Positions 23,210-31,776 of a DNA stretch of 64,000 nt are shown piece after piece. This DNA comes from Pyrocephalus nanus. Its lineage: Eukaryota; Chordata; Aves; Passeriformes; Tyrannidae. The stretch is from positions 93,518,418 to 93,582,417 of the forward strand of contig CM076261.1 of the NCBI GenBank assembly GCA_038380795.1, read 5' to 3'. The notes under the pieces were generated by a model, which was not told the DNA's origin, did no database searches, and saw nothing but the letters and a program-made list of their open reading frames with translations. The position numbers and the translations under genes were made by a program. Position 1 is the stretch's first letter. Every line of letters starts with the position of its first letter.

Positions 23210-23300
23210 ATCATAGAATCATAGAATGGTTTGGGTTGGAAGGGACCTCAGAGCCATCTAGTTCCAACCTCTAGCCATGGGCAGACACACCTTCCACTAG
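23210..23300 (-). mobile_element. CR1: CR1 LINE 3' tip inside retroviral pol
   Basis: The minus-strand tail 'atcatagaatcatagaatgg', 'ttgggttggaagggacctc' and 'ccatgggcagacacaccttc' stops after about 90 bases at 'cactag'. The ATAGAATC terminal repeat is almost perfect. It sits between the palm and thumb parts of the retroviral RT. Confidence 0.93.
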
Positions 23301-23669
23301 AAATATCAAGAACTGAGTGCAAAAGTAAAACATTTTAGGTATTAGGTGGATGGCAGGCAGTGTGGCAATTCTGCCAGACACCTCAAAATACATCAGTTGC
23401 AGATGCCCCAGTCTAGTAAAGAATTGCCACAAATTGTTGGTTCTTTAGGGTGCTGCAGGATTTTCAATCATTGCTCACCCACTGCACTCACTTCTATGAA
23501 AAGGAAAACTGTGGGAATGGAACCAAGAACATGAAAAGGCAGTCAAACCCCCAATACAGGAATTGTCAAAACCCCGATACAGGAATTAAAGGCTTGTCAA
23601 ACAGTGGGGCCAATACTCTCCTGGGACACTATTATATCAGAACAAGGTTTTGCAGGACATGGTACTTAC
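23301..23669 (+). pseudogene. Retroviral pol: RT thumb/connection remnant
   Basis: In frame 3, beginning near 23316, the translation reads 'KVKHFRY', a stop, then about 60 residues including 'KELPQIVGSLGCCRIFNHCS' and 'PTALTSMKRKT', ending at TGA 23532-23534. This looks like the region after the RT active site, where the template-primer grip leads into the thumb and a glycine-x-x-glycine-x-C-R stretch follows. The frame differs from the palm piece, and the active-site motif between them is lost. Past 23535 only a tandem 23-base duplication and unrecognisable sequence remain; no RNase H or integrase motif is visible. Confidence 0.62.
23542..23587 (+). repeat. Tandem 23-bp duplication
   Basis: Two adjacent 23-base units (23542-23564 and 23565-23587) differ at two positions. 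Each contains 'atacaggaatt'. The duplication lies in the decayed pol remnant and looks like a local replication-slippage event. Confidence 0.85.
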
Positions 23670-23877
23670 TGCAAGAGGAAATGGCCTCAAGCTACACCAG
23701 GGGAGGTTCAGGTAGGACATCTGGAAGAATTTCTTCACTGAAAGGGTGATTAGGCATTGGCAAGGGCTGCCCAGGGAAGTGGTGAAGCCGCCATCCCTGG
23801 AGGTGTTCAGGATAAGTCTGGATGTGGCATTCAGTGCCGTGGTCTAGTTGTCATTATGGTCATCAAAGTTTGGACTC
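23670..23877 (+). mobile_element. CR1: CR1 LINE fragment inside retrovirus
   Basis: A plus-strand CR1 ORF2 C-terminal segment and start of the 3' UTR: 'aggaaatggcctcaagctac', 'ggggaggttcaggtaggaca', 'agaatttcttcactgaaagg', 'gctgcccagggaagtggtga', 'catccctggaggtgttcagg'. It is the subfamily with 'gatgtggcatt' and lacks the terminal repeat. Its orientation is opposite to the 23210 copy, so this is a second, separate insertion. Confidence 0.9.
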
Positions 23878-24000
23878 TATCCATCAGAACACACAAATGT
23901 GAGCCCAAAATGGGAGCAAACAGCAAACTGCTGATATTGATGCGTGATTGTACTGGAACAACAAGGATTTATTTTTGAAAATAATAATATTAAGGCCTAA

Positions 24001-24687
24001 GACATTTGCCCTGACATTGAAAAAAAATGTCATTTTGAAATACATCCTGATGAAGCCCCTGGGATTGTGCTTGTGTACGTTGGAAATGGATGTATTTTTA
24101 TGAGAACCCTTTATGATTCTATATTTATAGAAAACACCACTGTAGAGACATATAATCACTCGAATATCTATATATGTACTTTTATCAAAATTATGGGATA
24201 TGACTTTAACTGTTCAGCTCCTGTCACAACCCTCCAATTACTATTATCTAACTATACACTCCGTCAAGTTTTATTACCTACCCTTACTAGAGTAAATCTT
24301 GCATTGGTAAGAAAACTGTTGCAACAGTCAATTGGTGAAACGAATTCATCACAACAGACAAAGAACCCCAATTACCATCCATCATGCTGCAGAGAAGATA
24401 CACCATATCCTAGAAAGGGTGAAGAAAGATGGAGAACATCACTGGTGGGAAACTCTTTTTGGATGGTCACTAACAACCACTGGAATTTTGAATTTGATGC
24501 TGAATCCAGTTGTAGTATTTTTAGTTTTGACTTTATTATGTTTACTGTTTGTAGTCATTCTGTATACCAAATCTTGGCAGAATATGGGACAAATTATGCC
24601 AATCCAATATGTAAACCACATACAATCAACTGATTATATGAAATGCTCTATGATTGACATTAATTCTGACAGCCAAACTAAATAAAC
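24001..24687 (+). pseudogene. Retroviral envelope, C-terminal part, frameshifted
   Basis: Frame 1 is open from 24001 and carries four N-x-S/T glycosylation sequons within about 50 residues (asparagines in NTT, NHS, NCS and NYT) and several cysteines, typical of an envelope ectodomain. Near 24330-24400 the envelope-like reading moves to frame 2. There it gives 'DGEHHWWETLFGW', then an uninterrupted hydrophobic span of about 23 residues ('VVVFLVLTLLCLLFVVIL'), a short cytoplasmic tail and TAA at 24683-24685. Two tryptophans just before the span resemble a membrane-proximal region. There is no recognisable start or signal peptide; the surface subunit is mostly gone. The position after pol fits env. 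Confidence 0.75.
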
Positions 24688-24690
24688 TTA

Positions 24691-24795
24691 TCAAATAGTT
24701 GTACTCTTACCTCTGATCTGCAATATGCCACATATCTTTGACACAGAGTCTAGAGATAGCTGTGCTACCACTCAAGGAGTTGGTCCTATGGACTG
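24691..24795. other. Short linker, no recognisable LTR
   Basis: About 100 bases lie between the envelope stop and the next CR1. I see neither a polypurine tract nor an LTR-like start here, so the 3' end of the provirus appears deleted or replaced. Confidence 0.5.
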
Positions 24796-25268
24796 ACTGT
24801 AGTCACGGGGTGGAGGGACCCAAAACTGGACACAGGGTTTTAAGTGTGGCCTCACCAGTGCCCAGCCCAGAGGGACAATCCCTGCCCTGGTCCTGCTGCC
24901 ACATTATTGCTGATACAGCCCAGGATTGGCCTTCTTGCCCGCCTGGGCACACACTGGTTCACGTTCAGCTGCTGTCACCAGCACCTCCAGATCCTTTTCT
25001 GACCTGCAGCTTCCCACCCACTCATCCCTAAGGCTGTATCACTGCTTGGGGTTTTTGTGACCCAAGGGCAGGACCCAGCCCTTGGTCTTGTTGAACCTCA
25101 CATGATTGGTCTTGGCCCTTTGATCCAGCCTGTCCAGATCCCTCTGCAGAGCCTTCCTGCCCTCCAGCAGATCAACACTCCCACCCAAATTGGTGTCAAA
25201 CTGACTGAGGGTGCCCTCGGTTGCCTCATGCAGATCATTGACAGAGATATCAAACAGAACCTGTGTGA
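24796..25268 (-). mobile_element. CR1: CR1 LINE, internal ORF2 fragment
   Basis: A minus-strand segment from the middle of CR1 ORF2, with neither the 5' part of RT nor the 3' UTR. Both ends are abrupt: about 25268, where RT-like translation begins with '[11 protein letters not shown]', and about 24796, where similarity ends after 'LVRPHL..CVQFW'-type coding sequence. It is directly downstream of the retrovirus remnant. Confidence 0.9.
24800..25268 (-). pseudogene. CR1 ORF2 reverse transcriptase fragment
   Basis: Minus-strand translation gives '[19 protein letters not shown]', then '[20 protein letters not shown]' and '[20 protein letters not shown]'. The active-site F-A-D-D region has shrunk to F-D-T-N (around 25192-25203), one or two residues short, so the catalytic pair is destroyed. 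Downstream in other frames are 'EKDLEVLVTAAE' and 'LVRPHLKPCVQFW', the following parts of ORF2. This fragment is better preserved in sequence than the 15425-15886 copy but is also non-functional. Confidence 0.88.
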
Positions 25269-26437
25269 TGATATTTGTGAAAACTGTGTGGTTTTGATGA
25301 CAACACTTTGGTCGCACTTTGGTCAGACTTGGTGTGACAAAGCTCCTAAAACCTGGGTTTGGAGGAGGTGCAAAAGCCAACTGTCAGTGTCTTGCAGAGC
25401 ACAGCATAAAACCCACATACGATCAAATGCCTTGTGTGATTTGTCTGAAGGGGGATCTGTGCAAAGCTGCTGCTCACAGTTACACCTATTTCAAAGAGGT
25501 GTTTTGGTGGCCTGACAGATATTTATTGGAATGGTCTCCCACTGAGGCCTCCACAAGGAGCTTCCAGTTGATGATAAATCTGCTAATAGCAGCTAGCAGA
25601 GATGCCTCTCCTTCCTTAACCTTTGAAGCAGATGGCTTCATAAAGCTACATAACTAGCAAAACAATCATCCAGGTAGTGCCTGACAGTTCTTCCTTTTTT
25701 TTTTTTTTTTTCCCCCTAATTTAATGGATGTGACAATATGTTCTGTCTTGATTCAGAAAAAAGTAAGCAATCAAACTTGAGGGGCAAACAGTAGTGAGTG
25801 GTGAGGAAGCTGGGGAAGGCACAGCTCCTGACAGTCTGCACAGAGGAGCCAACAGCACGTGGGGAAGCTCAAGGCAGGCACCAGGATGCTGGGAATTGCT
25901 ATTCACAGAGCTCCTAAATTACTATCAGCCTCAAAGATGAATTAACAAAAAATTCACTGATGAAAATTCAAAAATAAAGAGAACAAGCTTTGGGTTTAAG
26001 TCCTTTTCAGCCTTCAGAGTTTTTCATGGCAGCAAAGTCCTGCATACAACCTGTCAATGAGAAAAGTTCATGCTGAAATGTAAATCCACTGAGTAGGAAG
26101 CATCTGGTGGGGTGTGGGGACTAAAACTGGTGGCTTTTTCTCTTGGCTATACAGAAAACTGGAAATGATCCAATGGTCAGAGCATCCATGCAGGTTGTGA
26201 GGTCTGTTCCTGGTTGCTGGTGCTGCCTTCAGCTGGTTGCTTTGCTCCAGGTCCTCATGAAGGAACAGGGCTCACAGCCTTAAGACATAACATTAGCTAT
26301 TAGATGTTAAATGGGAACCTGTTATTAACTTAATGACCTCCATCTCTCTCTGAAGAGAAAGAAGTGACGATTAAATGAATCAGCTTAATGTCTACCACTC
26401 CTTCTCACCCACTGAGGGTACTCACAACACCTACTCT
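25269..26437. other. Unique noncoding DNA
   Basis: No transposon or exon recognised. T17 is at 25695-25711. Open frames at 25057-25515 and 25319-25657 (152 and 112 codons) extend out of antisense CR1 sequence or overlap each other and show no domain I know. Confidence 0.5.
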
Positions 26438-26682
26438 ACTAAAAGAGGAGAAATTCAGGTTAGATGTTAGGAAAAAACTCTTCCCTTTGAGGGTGGTGAG
26501 GCCCTGGCTCAGGTTGCCCAGAGAAGCTGTGGATGCCCCAGCCCTGGAAGTGTCCAAGGCCAGGTTGGACGGGTCTTGGAGCAACCTGAGATAGTGGAAG
26601 GTGTCCCTGCCCATGGCAGGGGTTTGGAACAAGATGATCTTCAAGATCCCTTCAACCTGAAACATTCTATGACTCTATGAAC
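26438..26682 (+). mobile_element. CR1: CR1 LINE 3' end (ORF2 C-terminus, 3' UTR, terminal repeat)
   Basis: A well-preserved plus-strand CR1 end. The frame 'EEKFRLDVRKKLFPLRVVRP' followed by 'LPREAVDAPALEVSKARLDG' is the ORF2 C-terminus. Then come 'aggtgtccctgcccatggca', 'gatgatcttcaagatccc' and a clean ATTCTATGACTCTATGA terminus. With only 245 bases it is 5'-truncated, but the 3' end is essentially intact. Confidence 0.95.
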
Positions 26683-27570
26683 TACCTTGGTTAGATGCCT
26701 AAAATGGAATGTGAGGTGTCTGAGCTTGAAATCAGAAGGAGTTAGACCCTAAAAAGCTTTGAAAGTCACTCACTTTTTTTTTTTTTTCAATTTTTCATAT
26801 TTATAATAAGCCTGAGTTTTTTTTATCTCTGAGAAATGTGCAGTGTATTATAGACTGTGATCAGCCACTGGGGTACCTGCACTAGCAGGGCTGACAGTAC
26901 AAAAACCATCCTTCTATCATTGTTATGGACTGACTCCATTTAGGTGACAACTCAGCCAGATAGATCTCATCCATCCTTTCTCTGACCATTTTTTTTTTGC
27001 CTGCTCTCCCTCCTCAGCGATGTGTAATTGTGACTCTCCAATGCTCTTCCATCAGCAGCTATGGAGATTGATATTCTGGGAGTATTACTGTCAGATTTAT
27101 ATCATCTGAGAAATATTTCTCTGAAACAAATGAAAATAAACATGACTTGGGAAAAGAAACAAACAACTTAACTTTGACTTTTGCTTTAGGATCACTTCTC
27201 TGCTCTATTCCAGAAATAGAGTCTGTCAGGATGCCTGCTCTTTTAAATTCCAAGCAAGATGAGTATGGCAGGACAGTCAGAAATGGCAAAGTAAATCCCA
27301 GGTATGGTGATCATCCTTCATCTCTGATTTTAGACACCTCTTTCCTTCTAGTAAGAAAAAACCCCTAACATTAGGCAGATGCATTTTAATGTAACTTGAT
27401 AGTTGAGCTGAGCTAGAATACATTTCAGCAAGTTGTTGGGTTGTCATTTCTACCTAATTTTTCACAGCAGCTTCCTTTGTGCTATTTATTATAATCCTTG
27501 CTAACAATCATCATCCCCTAATTTATCCCATGTTTCAGTCCATCTGTTGCCTTTAACTCTTGAATGAGTT

Positions 27571-27590
27571 TTTATATATATATATATATA
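27571..27590. repeat. (TA)n microsatellite
   Basis: Roughly ten TA units. A second TA array lies about 190 bases downstream. Confidence 0.92.
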
Positions 27591-27779
27591 GAAAAAAAAG
27601 AGTTTCAGAGATCATTCAGCAAATTTTCCTGGAAGTATTTATAGGTTCTCATTACTTGGAAAAACCAAACCAGTATGGACCAATTTCTCATTTTGGTTGT
27701 GATGATGGATACATATATATTTCAGGCCCTCTTGGTGGAGGTGTAGGCAGTGCATCTACTGCTCATTCATATCAGCGAG

Positions 27780-27804
27780 ATATATATATATATATATATA
27801 TATA
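27780..27804. repeat. (AT)n microsatellite
   Basis: About twelve uninterrupted AT units, self-complementary and able to extrude as a cruciform. Confidence 0.92.
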
Positions 27805-30103
27805 CACTGCTATTCCAATAATACAACATATAAGTCATTCCAGGTTATTATAAGTGCACCCAGAAATCCAATGCATCATTTAGGTCTTTTGAGATTCCCA
27901 GCTATAAATCTCTGACTTGTTTGATGCGAACTTCTGCCATTATTTCCCAGGAGAAATTAGCTGGGAATATTTTGGTCAGAGCAAGCCTAAAATGCACTCT
28001 CTCCGTGTTAAAGATATCTGGAAAATCTTTGTTGGAAAAGCTCAGATGTCCTTACTGGAAAAGAGATGCATGTTCTTATCGGATTTAGCAGAGCTCTAAT
28101 GATATTATCTTTGTTCGCATAACGAGAACAAAAATATACACCCTGTCATTGAAGAAATCCGGGTGCTTCCTACATTTAAATTCTCTGATGGAAATCATAA
28201 AAGAGTCCTTTACCCATCACTGATTTTCCTTCAGCAGCTGTTGCAGAAAGTGCTGGCACTGAGCAGTTAATTTTTTATGTAGTCAAACACCATGTAATAG
28301 GAGAAGTGTGTCAGCAGGGTCCAGATACACATCACTAGTCTCGTTGTAATCCGGAAATCTTTGAATTGTCACTCTCTAATGGAACAAGAAATGTGTATTC
28401 TAAATTCATAACGGTTTATAAACATTCACTGTGCTGCCATCTGACAGATTTATGCATCACCTGCAGTTTTCTCATTCCTCAGCCCTGTCCTATGAGCCAT
28501 GGGAAAATGATGTTCCTGCACCCCTGTGCAGGGGTCAGAAATCTTAAGAAGGTCAAGTTAGAGAGTCTGAGGGAACTGGATGACTAAGAATGAACCACAA
28601 AGGAAGAACAAGCCACTTAAACTGATAAATCATGAGGCAAAAAAAATTGCATAGGAGCTTTCCCTGTGGATAACTTTCTTACCTGCTGTTTGACAGGGTA
28701 GTCACTGGATGCCTTTATTTTAGGGCAGAGGAACTGCTGTGTGGCACTGGAGCAGTGCACAATATTCTGGTTTTTGAATAGTCAGTACAAGACAAAAACG
28801 TTGTCAGAAAATCATTTTTCTCCCTCCTGTGAGAAGCTGACTTTTCATTATAGAAAGCAATACCCTCTGCCCACACACAAGTAATATGTAAACCTCTTAA
28901 AACTGCTCTTTGGGCTATTGACTGCAAAGAAGAGTTAGCCTTCACTGCTGACACTGGGAAGCATTTCCATTGAATTTCATTATTATCATGAATCAAGCTC
29001 AGCATAATCCCCAAATGAAAAGACTGTTTTACCATTAGGACTTACCCTCACAGCCCTATATTGACTCCACTTATCTGTGCTGGACTAAAATGGCACCAAA
29101 GTTTGATGTGACAAGTGAGGAATCCATAACTTCCTGCAGGGGATTCATTGCACTCTAATCATCTTCTGCCTTATGAAAAAAAGATGTCTAATTTCTAATA
29201 GGAAGTGGAGTGGGTTTAGTTTCCATCCACTGGGATTTGATCTGCATTCCTTCTCCAAACTGAAGAGCCCTAGTGCATCTAATATTTCCCTCTCATGAAT
29301 TTTCTGATTCTTCTCTAATCAAACCACTTTTAATTTCTATTTTATCATAAACTAAAAGTATTTGGTGCCCTTTACACTTTAATGGTGACTTTTCCCCCCA
29401 TCCCTTAGACATATCTCTTTCTCTTTACAGTGTTAATCTATGCACCTGGGTAGACGTGAAAGTGATGGGTTTTGGTGTTTACAATATGAGCATTGATTTG
29501 GGTGTGGAAGCAGGTCTGGCTGAGAGCTGTGCAAGACTTGCTGAGATCCCTCTGTGTGGCCTGTCCTCAGCTTATGTGTCTATAGTGCATGGGGGTAGTC
29601 CTGCCCAGGTGTCAGGCTCCATGTCACAGAATGCCTCATGTAAATCTTATTTTGCCATGTCTGTGCAGATGCTCTTGTCAAGGACATGCAGTTCTGAAAA
29701 AGGACTCACACTCAACAATGTATACTTATTATTATATTTACAAGGGTACACAGAGGTGGAATAACACCACTGTGAAGCAAGTGATTTTTGTTACTCCTAA
29801 AATATGGCTCACGAAACTGGGATGTTCATAAAAGGAAATGAAAACACCTCAGTGGGGCTGAAGTGATAAAGGACAATGGTTTGTTTCCCTAATTTCTCCA
29901 ATGACCCTGCTCATAAGTCCAGCCACCCAACTCTGAAAGAGATTCAGAAATGGCATCTGCATAAACCAGCTCCTCTGTAAAGGAACACCTTGGCATATGT
30001 CTAGCGTTAAGGGTGTTGTAGTGCATTTACGGAAGAATTCATTAAAGATCATAATTTATTTACTTCTAACAGAAGAAAGCAGATGTGCTGAGGTTTTCCC
30101 AGA

Positions 30104-30117
30104 GTGTGTGTGTGTGT
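30104..30117. repeat. (GT)7 microsatellite
   Basis: Seven GT units followed by a short imperfect TG/CA stretch to about 30130. Confidence 0.85.
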
Positions 30118-31257
30118 ACATGTGCACACACCATTCCAAACCGCTTGTGTTGTGTAAACCAAAAGATAACACAGTGGCAATGAGAGGTGGTCAGCAGGAG
30201 ATTTCATTGGACAAACAAGAAGCATCTGTGAGATGCATTTCTGACTGATGATCTGGTGTATAATGGTAGAGAGCTCCAGCAATCTGTGCTCAGTTTTGGC
30301 CTCCATTATGAAATTGGGTAAGTTACCAGCTCCAAGTAATTTGTAATTTTAAACTAGTACAAGACCCATGACATTTCTCTTTTGAGACTGTTCCAGTGAG
30401 TAGTTCACTGCCATCATTTTCGCTTTCAAATAGGTGAAGCTGCTTTGGTCAAACTCTATTTATCTGTTGCCAGTTATTACTGTTTCCTTGAAAGTCAAAT
30501 ATGAGATAGAAAAGGATTGTAAAAGCAAACTTCTGTTGATATTCTTCATGTTTTCTTTGAGTTTTTGTTATTTCTCTTTAATTCTGGTTTACACTTGGGG
30601 AGATGTAAGAACTCCAAGTATTAATGTTTTATTTACCAACTCCTCTGGACTGGAGAAAGTACTTGTTTGATGTACAAACAGAGAAAGCTGGGTGGAAGTT
30701 TTAAAATGTTTTGATGTGCTTCTGTCAGCCAGAATTATCTCTGCTATTTGCCAGTTTGGTTTTCGTTTTGTGGACTGGAAAACAGAACAAAAATAAACTG
30801 AAGGAAAGAGGAAACTTCACAGATATATTTGCCACCCTCAGCCAGTGGGGATGACCTGTCCTGTGGCTATATGACACCTTTATCCTGCCAATACTGTTTT
30901 TGTGATCAGATTGGAGCAGAACTTTTATCTCCTTTGTTTTTGAAATGAGCAGTGATGGAGTGGGATGAAAGAGAGACAAAAAATTAGCAGAAGAATGCTA
31001 ATGCCTTTCCTCAAAAAGTGATCTCATTACCAGGTAAAGTCCAGTATTATTCTCCCTTAATTCAAATCACATTTCTATATTTTTCTAGACATTTCTAGCA
31101 TTGCAGTGGCTGGAGGAGCTGTAACACAGTTACCTGGTGGTCATATAATTATCCTGATTAGTGGGAAATTTGTGTCTGAATCCTTGAGCAAAATTTTATG
31201 GCAAGTGGATCTGTACACAGCTCTTCTCTGATTGCCTGTTGCCACTGAGAGGGAAGA

Positions 31258-31776
31258 TGTCAAGCAGGTCCAGAGGAGGACATAAAGATGAGCAGGGGCT
31301 GGAGCACCTCCTGTGTGAGGACAGGCTGAGAGAGTTAGTTTTGTTGAGAAGAGAGAAAAGAGAAGAGAAGAGAGGAGAAAAAAGAAGAGAAGATGGAAGA
31401 GAAGATGGAAGAGAAGAGGGAAAAGAAGACAGAAGAGAAGATGGAAGAGGAAAGAAGGTTCCACTTAAAAGTGGCCTGTGGGAAGGACTCTTTCTCAGGA
31501 GGTAAAGCAAAAAGACAAGGGTGATGGTTTCAAACTGAAATAGAGCAGATTTAGATTAGGTTGTAGGAAAAAATTCTTCCCTGTGGTGAAACACTGGAAC
31601 AGGTTGCCTTGAGAAAGTGTCTGTCCCGTCCCTGGAAGTATTCAAGGCCATGTTGGACAGGGCTTGGAGCAACCTGTTCTAGTGGAAGGAGTCCCTGCCC
31701 GTGGCAGTTGGTTTAAACTAGATGATCTTTAAGGTCCCTTCCAACCCAAACCGTTTTGTGATTCTGTGAATGTGAT
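31258..31776 (+). mobile_element. CR1: CR1 LINE 3' region with expanded purine tract
   Basis: A plus-strand CR1 starting within ORF2 ('GLEHLLCEDRLRELVLLRRE' at about 31287-31346). It is interrupted by a roughly 110-base GA-rich repeat at the normally purine-rich codons for the 'LEKRRL' region, then resumes at about 31460 with 'gtggcctgtgggaagga', 'tagattaggttgtaggaaaa', 'ggtgaaacactggaacaggt' and the full 3' UTR with a degenerate terminal repeat. No other copy here shows such an expansion. Confidence 0.93.
31347..31459. repeat. GAAGA/GATGGAAGA purine tandem repeat
   Basis: Almost pure A/G on the plus strand for about 110 bases. It is built from GAGAAGA-type units and four or so copies of GAAGATGGAAGAGA variants. 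It lies inside the CR1 copy and probably expanded from a short purine run in the element. The open frames it creates (88 codons plus, over 100 minus) are repeat artefacts. Confidence 0.9.

Larger units (their letters stand above)
22100..24690 (+). mobile_element. Endogenous retrovirus remnant, plus strand, badly deleted
   Basis: Retrovirus-like pieces appear in the canonical order: a possible 5' LTR remnant, a gag-like coiled-coil segment, reverse transcriptase in two parts, and the envelope with its membrane anchor. Protease, the N-terminal RT fingers, the active-site part of RT, RNase H, integrase and most of the envelope surface subunit are absent or unrecognisable. Two CR1 fragments of opposite orientation sit inside it (23210-23300 minus, 23670-23877 plus). 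No 3' LTR is recognisable after the envelope. The genus is uncertain; the RT wording and the in-frame amber between the gag-like and next segment recall gamma-type elements, but I would not assign a class on this alone. Confidence 0.82.
26683..31257. other. Unique noncoding DNA with microsatellites
   Basis: No CR1 or other transposon recognised in 4.6 kb. It contains T14 (26774-26787), two TA arrays listed below and a short GT array (30104-30117). The longest open frame (29456-29764, 102 codons; 28715-29035 minus, 106 codons) has no recognisable product. Confidence 0.5.

Noticed and set aside
25057..25657. Two overlapping plus-strand frames of 152 and 112 codons
   Set aside because: The first is largely antisense to CR1 ORF2. 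The remainder shows cysteines but no spacing typical of a zinc-binding family.
31141..31510. Leucine/serine/phenylalanine-rich minus-strand and charged plus-strand frames
   Set aside because: They are translations of the GAAGA-type repeat and flanking CR1.
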